A stretch of DNA of 34,686 nt, taken from the NCBI GenBank assembly GCA_017554445.1, contig JAFZIJ010000104.1, positions 1-34,686 of the forward strand, written 5' to 3'. Numbering within the stretch: position 1 is the first letter of the stretch; each line of letters starts with the position of its first letter. Positions 6,625-14,633 of this stretch are shown here, piece after piece. The position numbers and the translations under genes were made by a program. Origin of the DNA: Victivallales bacterium. GTDB taxonomy: Bacteria > Verrucomicrobiota > Lentisphaeria > Oligosphaerales > Oligosphaeraceae. The notes below the pieces were generated by a model. That model was not told where the DNA came from and made no database searches. It worked only from the letters and a program-made list of their open reading frames with translations.

Positions 6625-7248
6625 ATGGAATTCAAAGTTTATCAGAAAGAACTCGAACTGCAGTCCCGCGGCTGGATCCCCACCTTCCATGATGTCTCGA
6701 AGGAAGTCATCGAAATCGTGAAGGCCAGCGGCGTCAAGAACGGCACTGTCTGCATCGCCTCCCACCACACCACTTGCTCCGTCATGATTCAGGAGTGCTC
6801 CCATGACATCGATTCTTTCGACATCGAATACCTCCAGCATGATCTGCTCGACATCATGCGCAAGATGATTCCAGACTTTGCGGAAGAGCATCAATACCGC
6901 CATCCGGGTCCGATCCACCTCCAGTTCGGCCGCTACGTCAACGAGCCCGGCGACTTCACAAGCATGAACACGGACGGCCATCTCCGTTCCGTTTTCTTCG
7001 GCCGTAGTGAAACGATGACCATCAAGGACGGCGTTCTCGACGGCGGTGAATTCGCCCACATCTATTTCGTTGACTGGGATCATGTCCGTGCACGCCGCCG
7101 CCAGCTGAACATCACCGTCATGGGCACGACGGAAGACCTGCAGGAAGACCGTAAGTGGAACGACGGCAAAGTCATCGACACGCTGCACAAGTTCACGCCC
7201 GAAGAGAAGGCCGACGATATCCACTACACCCTCCAGCAGAAGCGTTAA
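6625..7248 (+). CDS. YjbQ/UPF0047 family protein, long divergent form (207 aa)
   Basis: YjbQ proteins are small trimeric enzymes; E. coli YjbQ has weak thiamine-phosphate-synthase activity, but the general role is uncertain. Family marks are IASHHTTCSVMIQE (44-57), an acidic D-rich helix, then NTDGHLRSVFFG (115-126) and KDGVLDGGEFAHIYFVDWD (134-152). This copy is about 65 residues longer than usual. It carries DWDHVRARRRQL where typical members have a DGPR-containing strand. It is therefore a divergent, pathway-associated paralogue. I chose the ATG at 6625 because AAAAGGAA lies 7 bases before it; an upstream in-frame ATG at 6532 would translate the repeat array. It is the second gene of the sugar operon. 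Confidence 0.85.
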   Translation: MEFKVYQKELELQSRGWIPTFHDVSKEVIEIVKASGVKNGTVCIASHHTTCSVMIQECSHDIDSFDIEYLQHDLLDIMRKMIPDFAEEHQYRHPGPIHLQFGRYVNEPGDFTSMNTDGHLRSVFFGRSETMTIKDGVLDGGEFAHIYFVDWDHVRARRRQLNITVMGTTEDLQEDRKWNDGKVIDTLHKFTPEEKADDIHYTLQQKR

Positions 7249-7263
7249 GCAAAAGGAGCTACT

Positions 7264-8712
7264 ATGAGCGAACAATTCATGATCGGCTGGGGCGAAGCGG
7301 ACATCACCCCCTCGAATCCGAAAGTCGAACTGGCGGGACAGTACTACCAGCGTGTCGCGACGGGCATCCACTCCCGCATCAAATGCGTCGCGCTCGCCAT
7401 GAAGAAAGGAGACCAGCAGTCCGTTGAAGTCACGTTGGACGTCGTCGGCATGCCCGCGACGTTGCAGAAAGACATCGCGGAAGCTGCTGCCGCCGCTAAT
7501 CCGGGCCTCCGCGCGGAAAGTGTCTTCCTGAGCGCAATTCATACGCACAATGCACCTTACACAAGTCCTAAGGCACTTTTCCGTGAATGGTGCCCTCTTG
7601 ATCCCGATGGATTGACGCCTGAAGAATACAACCCGTTCTTGGTCAAGACGGTTGGCGAAGCCATCCGTCAGGCCTGGCAGGGGCTTCAGCCGGGCGGTGT
7701 CGCGCATGGTTTCGGCATTGCGCGAATCGGCCATTGCCGCCGCCCTGCGTTCGCCACGGGCGTTGCGCAGATGTATGGTGATGCGACGCGCGCGGATTTC
7801 GTCGGCCTCGAAGCGGGCGAAGACAGCGGCGTCGAACTGCTGTTCACGTTTGACAAGAGCGGAAAACCCACGGGCGCAATCGTTAACATTCCCTGCCCGT
7901 CGCAGGTCATGGAAGCGACTTACAAAATCTCCAGCGACTACATGGGCGCGGGGCGCGAATTGCTAAAACAGCAGTTCGGAGCGGATTTCCATACGCTCTG
8001 CCAAGTTTCCGCCGCTGGTTGCCAGTCGCCTCGCGATCTCGTGCGCCATTTCACGACTGAGCCCGACTTCTGGCATGAGGACGGCGTTCCCATCCATGCG
8101 AAACGTATGTTCGACGCCGCGATGATGGGCTATGAAAGCCATTCGGAAATCGACTATGATCCCGTGTTTAAACATACGGCGGAAACGGTGTCGCTGCCGA
8201 AACGCCGCGCCACCTATACCGCTTACCGCCAGGCGAAACAGGAGTTGGAAGAGCTCTTCAAGAAACGCACGGAACGCGATGCGTTCGAGGAGTTTGTGAA
8301 TACCACCCATGCCAACGAGAAGATTCCAGGCCGCCCCGGTCCGTATGACGACAAGGAGCAGGATTTCGTCCAGATGCAGAACCGCAAGGCTGTCATCCAG
8401 CGTTACGAGACGCAGGATGCGGAGCCGAACTTCACGTTCACGCTGCACACCGTCCGCGTTGGTGACTGCGCGATTTCCACGAATCCGTTCGAATTGTATC
8501 TGCACTATGGACAGATCATCAAGGCGCGTTCGCATGCCTTCCAGACGTTCCTTGTGCAGCTTTGCCCGGGCGGCGGCGGTTATCTGCCCAGCCCGGAAGC
8601 CGAACGCCTCGGCGGTTACGGTGGCATGATCGTCAACGGAAATTGCGGCTCCGACGGCGGTTACAAACTCGCCGACACGGCCGTGGAAAAGATCAACGGA
8701 CTGTTTGACTGA
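7264..8712 (+). CDS. Neutral/alkaline ceramidase-like protein, cytoplasmic form
   Basis: The 482-residue protein begins MIGWGEADITPSNPKVELAG, the opening of the neutral ceramidase family. It has FLSAIHTHNAP (88-98), matching the zinc-binding THTHSGP-type loop, and ends with LCPGGGGYLPSPEAERLGGYGG, the family's C-terminal signature. Unlike true ceramidases it has no signal peptide, lacks the Ig-like C-terminal domain and sits among sugar genes. Its substrate is more likely an amide, ester or lactone of a sugar-derived compound than a lipid; that is inference. AAAAGGAGC precedes the ATG 15 bases after the yjbQ-like stop. Its TGA overlaps the ATG of the FGGY kinase. Confidence 0.8.
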   Translation: MSEQFMIGWGEADITPSNPKVELAGQYYQRVATGIHSRIKCVALAMKKGDQQSVEVTLDVVGMPATLQKDIAEAAAAANPGLRAESVFLSAIHTHNAPYTSPKALFREWCPLDPDGLTPEEYNPFLVKTVGEAIRQAWQGLQPGGVAHGFGIARIGHCRRPAFATGVAQMYGDATRADFVGLEAGEDSGVELLFTFDKSGKPTGAIVNIPCPSQVMEATYKISSDYMGAGRELLKQQFGADFHTLCQVSAAGCQSPRDLVRHFTTEPDFWHEDGVPIHAKRMFDAAMMGYESHSEIDYDPVFKHTAETVSLPKRRATYTAYRQAKQELEELFKKRTERDAFEEFVNTTHANEKIPGRPGPYDDKEQDFVQMQNRKAVIQRYETQDAEPNFTFTLHTVRVGDCAISTNPFELYLHYGQIIKARSHAFQTFLVQLCPGGGGYLPSPEAERLGGYGGMIVNGNCGSDGGYKLADTAVEKINGLFD

Positions 8713-10178
8713 TGAAAGCATATCTCGGCATCGACATCGGAACGACCGCCGTCAAGGCCGCCCTTTTCAATAAGGAAGGGGCTATGCTCGGCGGCGGTCT
8801 CGCGGAATACACGCTTGAAACGCCGGCTCCCGACATCGTGGAACTGGAGGCGGACGTCTATGTCGATGCCGTCCGTGACGCCGTCGCCAAAGCGTTGGCG
8901 GCGGCTAAGTTACAGCCGGCGGACGTCCGTTCCGTCGGCATCACGGGGCAGGCGGAGACGTTGATTTGCGTCGATGCGAAAGGTGTTCCGCTCCGCAAGG
9001 CCATCAACTGGCTGGACAACCGCGCGAAGACAGAAGCCGCCGACATTGAGGCGGAATTCGGCATGGACCGTCTGCTGAAACTTTCCGGCCAAACGGAAAT
9101 GCTTCCTTGCTGGCCGGCCGCGAAAATCCGCTGGCTGGCGGCCAATGAGCCGCAAATCTTCGAAAAGACGGCCAAATATCTGATGGTGGAAGATTTCATC
9201 GCGCACAAGCTGACAGGCGTTTTCGCGACATGCGTCGGCCTCATGCCTTCTACCATCTATTATGACATCGCGACGGAGCAATATGACGCCGCGATGCTCA
9301 AGTATTTGGAAATAAAGGAAGAGCAACTGCCTTCGCTGAAACAGCCAGGTGAAATCGCGGGACATTGCCTTGTGGACAATCTATGCGGTTTTGCGGCGGA
9401 CACGCCCGTTTCCATCTGCCCGCTAGACCATGTAGCGGGATGCCTTGGCGCGGGCGGCGGGCCAGGCGTCGTCACGGAGACGACTGGCTGCACGTTGGCC
9501 GCCTGCGCGACGTTGCACAAACTGCTCTATGACGATTCGCGGCAACTTGGCACTTATCATGGCTTTACGCCGCAAAGTTATGTCTTTTTGCCATGGGCGC
9601 CGACAGCAGGCATGCTTCTTCGCCATTTCCGCGACTATTTCAGCAATGGTCTCGATTACAAGGAGTTGGACAAACTGGCGACGCAAGTTCCGCCCGGCAG
9701 CGAAGGATTGGTCGTCCTTCCGCATTGCGCGGGAGCCGTTTCGCCGCAATGCAATCCGAACGCCCGTGGTGTCATCTACGGATTGACGTTGGCCCACAAG
9801 CAAGGCCATATCGCACGAGCCTTGATGGAATCTGTCGCCGCGTTGTTGAAGGACAATCTGGACGCATTGGAGCGTTTTGGCGTTGAAATCCATGAACTTC
9901 GCGCACTTGGCGGCGCGTCCAAGAGTCCGTTGTGGTTGCAAATCAAGGCCGATTTGCTTGACAAAACCGTCACGACACTCGCCTGCGACGAAGCAACTTC
10001 CCTTGGCGCGGCCATGCTAGGCGCCATCGCCGCCGGCGATTTCACCGATGCGGCGGCCGCACAGGCCGCCATGGTTCATGCTGCAAAGAGCGTCTCACCT
10101 GCCGAGAATGTTGCCGCATACAAGCCGTATTTTGCTAAATACAAGGAAATCAACAATTTGCTATTAAAGACGTTTTAA
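8712..10178 (+). CDS. FGGY-family carbohydrate kinase (xylulokinase-like)
   Basis: FGGY kinases phosphorylate ketoses or polyols with ATP in the cytoplasm. The N-terminal phosphate loop is YLGIDIGTTAVKAALFN (4-20), the sugar-contact region SVGITGQAETLICVD (74-88) follows, and the likely catalytic aspartate is D239 in PLDHVAGCLGAGG. The C-terminal ATP domain has ALGGASKSPLWLQIKADLLD and EATSLGAAMLGAIAAG. At 488 residues it fits xylulokinase-like members, but I cannot name the sugar. The ATG overlaps the stop of the ceramidase-like gene by one base and has no strong ribosome-binding site, so translation is probably coupled. Confidence 0.9.
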   Translation: MKAYLGIDIGTTAVKAALFNKEGAMLGGGLAEYTLETPAPDIVELEADVYVDAVRDAVAKALAAAKLQPADVRSVGITGQAETLICVDAKGVPLRKAINWLDNRAKTEAADIEAEFGMDRLLKLSGQTEMLPCWPAAKIRWLAANEPQIFEKTAKYLMVEDFIAHKLTGVFATCVGLMPSTIYYDIATEQYDAAMLKYLEIKEEQLPSLKQPGEIAGHCLVDNLCGFAADTPVSICPLDHVAGCLGAGGGPGVVTETTGCTLAACATLHKLLYDDSRQLGTYHGFTPQSYVFLPWAPTAGMLLRHFRDYFSNGLDYKELDKLATQVPPGSEGLVVLPHCAGAVSPQCNPNARGVIYGLTLAHKQGHIARALMESVAALLKDNLDALERFGVEIHELRALGGASKSPLWLQIKADLLDKTVTTLACDEATSLGAAMLGAIAAGDFTDAAAAQAAMVHAAKSVSPAENVAAYKPYFAKYKEINNLLLKTF

Positions 10179-10181
10179 TCT

Positions 10182-10270
10182 TTCTGGATGTTATGGATGT
10201 TCTGGATGTTCTGGATTATCAAGTGGTTCCAGAAAATCCAGGGCCTCCAGAAAATCCAGAATATCCAGTA
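10182..10270 (+). repeat. 9-bp repeat array D with both orientations (potential large stem-loop)
   Basis: The spacer between the kinase and the isomerase-like gene holds about four units of the TCTGGATGT type (10182-10217). After a short gap come six opposite-sense ATCCAGA-type copies (10229-10270). The two halves can pair, so the region could fold into a long stem-loop in the mRNA. It ends about 20 bases before the next ATG, right at its ribosome-binding site. Confidence 0.85.
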
Positions 10271-10290
10271 GCCAGAAAAAGAGGTAAACA

Positions 10291-11652
10291 ATGAAAATCA
10301 AAGCTGGATTCGTCGGATTCGGGGAAGTCAACACCCCACGTGAATTTATCGATGGCCGCGTCGCGACAGCCGCCGCCGAACTGGAGAAACGCGGCGTCGA
10401 ACTCGTCAAAGCCGCTCCTGTCAGCGATGATCCGGACGGCAAGCAGGCCGCCCGCGCCGTTGCAGAACTGAAGAAAGGCGAATTCGACGCATTGGTCGTT
10501 TGCGTCGCGGGATGGATTCCGTCATGGGCCGTTTTCAAAGTCATCGAACCGTTCAAAGACAAGCCGATGCTGCTGTGGGGACTTTCTGGTTGGCGCGCCA
10601 ACGGCCATTTCGTCACGACCGCCGATCAGGCTGGAACGACCGCTTTGCGTGCTCCAATGGAAGCGCAAGGCTATAATTTCAAATATCTTGTGAATTTCAA
10701 AGATTCCAAGCCACGTTACGACGAAGCCGCGATGTATCTGAAAGCCGCCTCCGCTTTCGCCGCGTTGAAGAATACGAGCATTGGCATGGCGGGTTATCGC
10801 GACATGCGTCTTTTCGGCACGCTCTACAACGGCAATCTGCTGAAAGGACAGCTCGGCATGGAGATTGAGCATTTCGATTTGCTTGAACTTCAAGAACTTG
10901 CAAATGCCGTCAGCGACAAGGATGTCGCAAAGGTCGCAAAGAAAATCACGAAGGACTGGAAGTTCGTTCGCGCCCCACAGCCTGGAACCGTTGAGAATTC
11001 CGTCCGTCTGGCGTTGGCCATCAAGGCGAAAATTGATGAACGGAAATATGACGCGTTCAGCTTCTGCGACGTCGATGGCATCAAAAAGCTGCTGAAGTTC
11101 GCTCCGGCGGGAGCCATGACGTTGCTGCACACGCTCTGCGATGTCGTCAGCGTTCCGGAAAACGATTCATATGGTCTTATTACAGAACTTATTGTGAAGA
11201 ATCTGACTGATCAGTTGCCTGGTTATCTGGAATACTACGAATTCACGAAGAATTCCGCCTTGATGGGCGTTCCGGATTACGTTCCGTCATCAATGGTTGA
11301 TGGCAAGATCACAGTCATGCCGAACGCTTTCGGCTCCTTTGGCGAAGGTCTGTTGAATGTCTCCAAACTGAAGACGGGGCAGGTCACCATCGTTCGCCTT
11401 TGCGAGATTGACGGACAGTTTGTTATCCATGCCGCTCTTGGCAAGGCTGTGACGCCCGAAACATGGGAAGAGGCCGGCTGGGCACCGCCTGCGCCGCAAC
11501 TGCCGAGCCTTGAAGTGAAATTCGACTTCCCGTCGGACGATTTCCTGCAATACGTCGGAAGTCAGCATTACATCGTCAGTTATGGCGACAATCGAGCCAT
11601 TATCCGCGACTTCTGCGACATCGCGGAAATCGGCCTGATTGAACAAGCGTAA
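10291..11652 (+). CDS. L-fucose/L-arabinose isomerase-fold protein
   Basis: The 453-residue protein has the layout of L-fucose isomerase-like proteins, which interconvert aldoses and ketoses using a metal in the cytoplasm. Supporting stretches are the N-terminal GFVGFGEVNTPREF, DALVVCVAGWIPSWAV (66-81), IGMAGYRDMRLFGT (163-176), SFCDVDGIKK (257-266) and PENDSYGLITELI near 288, where FucI-type proteins have an acidic metal ligand. The C-terminus has the usual beta-barrel with SQHYIVSYGD. Substrate is unknown. It is the last gene of the plus-strand operon. AAGAGG precedes the ATG, directly after array D. Together with the FGGY kinase it forms the isomerise-then-phosphorylate pair typical of aldose catabolism. 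Confidence 0.8.
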   Translation: MKIKAGFVGFGEVNTPREFIDGRVATAAAELEKRGVELVKAAPVSDDPDGKQAARAVAELKKGEFDALVVCVAGWIPSWAVFKVIEPFKDKPMLLWGLSGWRANGHFVTTADQAGTTALRAPMEAQGYNFKYLVNFKDSKPRYDEAAMYLKAASAFAALKNTSIGMAGYRDMRLFGTLYNGNLLKGQLGMEIEHFDLLELQELANAVSDKDVAKVAKKITKDWKFVRAPQPGTVENSVRLALAIKAKIDERKYDAFSFCDVDGIKKLLKFAPAGAMTLLHTLCDVVSVPENDSYGLITELIVKNLTDQLPGYLEYYEFTKNSALMGVPDYVPSSMVDGKITVMPNAFGSFGEGLLNVSKLKTGQVTIVRLCEIDGQFVIHAALGKAVTPETWEEAGWAPPAPQLPSLEVKFDFPSDDFLQYVGSQHYIVSYGDNRAIIRDFCDIAEIGLIEQA

Positions 11653-11674
11653 TTGATTGGAAAATAAAACAATG

Positions 11675-11711
11675 AACCGCCCTTCGGTAGCATCTCTGCC
11701 GAAGGGCGGTT
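11675..11711. terminator. Strong bidirectional intrinsic terminator
   Basis: AACCGCCCTTCGG (11675-11687) and CCGAAGGGCGGTT (11699-11711) form a perfect 13-bp stem with an 11-base loop. It is followed by TATTTTATA on the plus strand and by a T-rich stretch (TTTTATTTT) on the minus strand. It sits between convergent genes and can stop both the sugar operon and the lyase gene. Confidence 0.9.
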
Positions 11712-11750
11712 TATTTTATAAACAGGAGCAAGCAAACAATTTCTGTTTGC

Positions 11751-14609
11751 TTATTCCGTATAGCTCGCCATGATTTTGCCCTGCGCGTTCAAGCGGACGG
11801 CATGGATGGAGCCGTTGAATGAAATATTTTCGAAAGAGACGTTGCCTTTTATATCTGCACGCGCGAAGAGGACGACGGCTTTCGAGCCGTCGTTGTAAAT
11901 GGCTTCAACGCCTTGCGCCGTTTCGGATTCCAGTAGACGGACGGTTGGTCGCCGCATGTAATCAGAGTTCTTATGTGGTTGCAGAACCGTGAGAAACGTC
12001 GTTTCATACGTTGGTTTCGTGGCGGCGCGCAGATGCCAGCAATTCGCGAAGACTTTGTCCTTTGGCCAGACGGGCGGCGGATCAAATTGATCCGTCTGAC
12101 TGAAACGGACGTCTTTCGGAAGGAGGAAATCTGTGCGCAATGTCGCTTTCGGACGTTTCGTGAAGACCGTACTGCCATTGATTTCCATCTGGTCGAACGC
12201 ATGCAGATTGAATTCGAAGACCTTGGGTTGCTTGGTCTTAAGTGTATCGCGGATGATGATGAGGCCTGGTTTTACATGGATGATCTCTCGCAGGGCGGTG
12301 TCCAACGCGCCGCCATAGGCGGCGGTAGCATCTCCCGCAAAACTGTCGAAATGGTCGTCATGATAGAATCGCGTGATTTTTCCTTTTGCCTGCCAGCCGC
12401 GTTTTTCACTTTGCCCGCCGTCAAAGGTGATGCCGCATTTCGCTTTCGTAGCGCGTGTCCATTGGTCATGGTGGGGGGAACCGTAATAATTATAATGGCC
12501 CGTTGGAATGGCGAGCGGTTCACCGTAAGCTTCTAATGTGAAGCAGTTCTGGTCGTTATGCCCGTGGGAGACGGCACCGTAGGGGGAGGAGCGGAACGAC
12601 AGTGCAATGTCGTTTTCATGATTTGTCAAATCCGTGTGGGATAGGACGAGACCGACATATGGGAAGCAACGCGCCGTCGGAAGCGATTCCGGCGGTTGCG
12701 ATTTGATGGATGGATCCGCCAGTGCGACTCCTAAGATGCTATTAGGACGATAGTTGAAATAATCCGCATACCAACGGAGGCATGGATCTTTTAGTAATGA
12801 ACTGAAATAATACATCAATGCGGGCTGCGTGCAACGGCTTGTCTGCGTGCCATCGCCGAACGGCGAGATGGTGGAGCCGGGCGGGCATTGGTAGAAGCTA
12901 TAATAAGGCGTGTTGCGGAAGAAAGGTTTTTCCGAAAGATCAATGCCAGTCGCTTCGCGCAGTGCGACGACGAAATGGAGGGCAAAATCCATGTAGGCCG
13001 ACCAGTAGTGGGGGCCTTCATTCCAGCCGCCGTCTTCGCGGCCCCATGCGGGATAGACGCCCCAGTAGATGCTGACAATGTATTGAAGCCATTCACGGGC
13101 TTCGGGCACTTCGTTATATAATTCAATGGCGGCTTCGCCAAGAAAACCGATTTGGCGGCCGAGATGCGATTCATAGGGATTATTATCGTAAGGCTTCTGG
13201 CGCAATAACTTGTAAATGGCTCTGGCGCGTTCAGTCATAGCCGCCTGGATTTGCTTGTGCTCTGCGGGAGAATAGAGTTCGTATGTCCAGTCGTATGCAC
13301 GGCAGCCGCGCATCATGATCCACATGGCTGGTTCATCATTGTGGAACGTATTGGTTGGGCCGTTGGGATCCCATGAGAAGAAATGGAGGACGCGGCGTTT
13401 GGCTTCCGCTCCTGCATCGTCATCAGCCGTAAGGAGATAGGCGAGAGCTGCGTTTTGCATTTTGTCCATGGGAGGACGTGTCGTCCGGAAAATCTCCGTG
13501 TAGGCTTGGCTTCGTTCCTGGCCTTTTTTCGGCAACCAGTCTGGCTCTTTGACTAGTTCCTCCCCAGCAAAAGTTTTCACGTTCTTGAGAAGATTCTCTG
13601 CCATGTTTTTCAAATCACCTGAACGTGCACGTTTACGGATAAGATTCAGGCCTTTCGGTTTGACGAAAAGGCGTGGTCTCGCCAATGCAACCTTGAATTG
13701 TTCTGGAGATGGAAATGGCCATACATGAGCGTCTTGTGTAACAGTGAATGATCGTGTCTTGCTCCAAATGACGCCTACGTTGGCGATGTCGGCACCGTAT
13801 CGCCAATACCATTTGCCGTTGGTGAGCGGCGTTGTGGGGATATAGACAAGCCACGGGTAATTCGTCACTTCCATAAGCGAATCGTCGTTGAAATCCGGTG
13901 ACTGGCAGATTTGAAGCGTGTAGCTGGCGGCGCGGACGGCGGGCAACCAGCGGAACGGGGGCGGATTCATCGTGACAACTTCTTCGTTTTCAGGCGAGTA
14001 GGGGAGATTTTGGCCGAAGACGGGCTCGCGATCAATACCGAGAAGCGGCGCGATGAGTTCACTGTTCTGGACAATCGCCTCTTGGCTGACTGGCATAAGT
14101 GAGGCATCGTCCCAATGTGTTTCACCAGGCGTAAGCCAATGGTGGAGTTGGAGTTCCACCTGTATGGCATCTGGCGGTGCGATGAATATCAGGTTATGGA
14201 CTTGAGTCCAGTCATCAACGACTGGGAAGAATTTCTGCTCCAGCAAGATTTCCTTTTTGTCGGCATCGAACCAATGGACGCGGAGAGAAGGACCCGTGTT
14301 GTTAGCGGCCTTCACTTCAGGCGTGCAGCGGTACCATGCGGAGACGATTACGGCGACGCTGTTCTGTGGCAGCGGCTGGCGTTGGGTCCACGCTTCGCGC
14401 TCTTGGTCGGAATTGCTATGGCAGATGGCGAATTTGTCTCCAGTATGTCCGCCGAATGTTCCGATGGAGAGTGAACCGCCTGTGCGGAAATTGTTTCTCG
14501 CCCAATTGACGAAAGTGTTGTCTTTGACTTCTTCGAAACTGGTGTTTTTCAGAATTTCGGCACCTAGAGGGAGAGATAGTAGCATAATAATGGGTAGGAA
14601 GTGACGCAT
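11751..14609 (-). CDS. Secreted heparinase II/III-type polysaccharide lyase with N-terminal sandwich domains
   Basis: The 952-residue protein starts with a signal peptide (MRHFLPIIMLLSLPLGA). A carbohydrate-binding-like beta-sandwich follows (about 20-175, SFEE...HWDDASL), then a fibronectin-like stretch with NPPPFRW (215-221, typical of DUF4962 proteins). An alpha/alpha toroid comes next (about 310-620, with GGWNEGPHYW at 527-536). The heparinase II/III beta domain follows, with SHGHNDQNCF (681-690) and TGHYNYYGSPHHDQWTRATKA. These are the catalytic and metal-site hallmarks of lyases that cleave uronic-acid polysaccharides by elimination. The exact substrate cannot be read. The start is 24 bases after the glycosidase gene stop with no clear ribosome-binding site, so the two are probably one transcript. 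Confidence 0.85.
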   Translation of the reverse strand: MRHFLPIIMLLSLPLGAEILKNTSFEEVKDNTFVNWARNNFRTGGSLSIGTFGGHTGDKFAICHSNSDQEREAWTQRQPLPQNSVAVIVSAWYRCTPEVKAANNTGPSLRVHWFDADKKEILLEQKFFPVVDDWTQVHNLIFIAPPDAIQVELQLHHWLTPGETHWDDASLMPVSQEAIVQNSELIAPLLGIDREPVFGQNLPYSPENEEVVTMNPPPFRWLPAVRAASYTLQICQSPDFNDDSLMEVTNYPWLVYIPTTPLTNGKWYWRYGADIANVGVIWSKTRSFTVTQDAHVWPFPSPEQFKVALARPRLFVKPKGLNLIRKRARSGDLKNMAENLLKNVKTFAGEELVKEPDWLPKKGQERSQAYTEIFRTTRPPMDKMQNAALAYLLTADDDAGAEAKRRVLHFFSWDPNGPTNTFHNDEPAMWIMMRGCRAYDWTYELYSPAEHKQIQAAMTERARAIYKLLRQKPYDNNPYESHLGRQIGFLGEAAIELYNEVPEAREWLQYIVSIYWGVYPAWGREDGGWNEGPHYWSAYMDFALHFVVALREATGIDLSEKPFFRNTPYYSFYQCPPGSTISPFGDGTQTSRCTQPALMYYFSSLLKDPCLRWYADYFNYRPNSILGVALADPSIKSQPPESLPTARCFPYVGLVLSHTDLTNHENDIALSFRSSPYGAVSHGHNDQNCFTLEAYGEPLAIPTGHYNYYGSPHHDQWTRATKAKCGITFDGGQSEKRGWQAKGKITRFYHDDHFDSFAGDATAAYGGALDTALREIIHVKPGLIIIRDTLKTKQPKVFEFNLHAFDQMEINGSTVFTKRPKATLRTDFLLPKDVRFSQTDQFDPPPVWPKDKVFANCWHLRAATKPTYETTFLTVLQPHKNSDYMRRPTVRLLESETAQGVEAIYNDGSKAVVLFARADIKGNVSFENISFNGSIHAVRLNAQGKIMASYTE

Positions 14610-14633
14610 GATGTTTGATAATCGTGAGTTAGG

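Noticed and set aside
6604..7734. 376-codon minus-strand frame
   Set aside because: It lies antisense to the yjbQ-like and ceramidase-like genes, both recognised by motifs and ribosome-binding sites on the plus strand.
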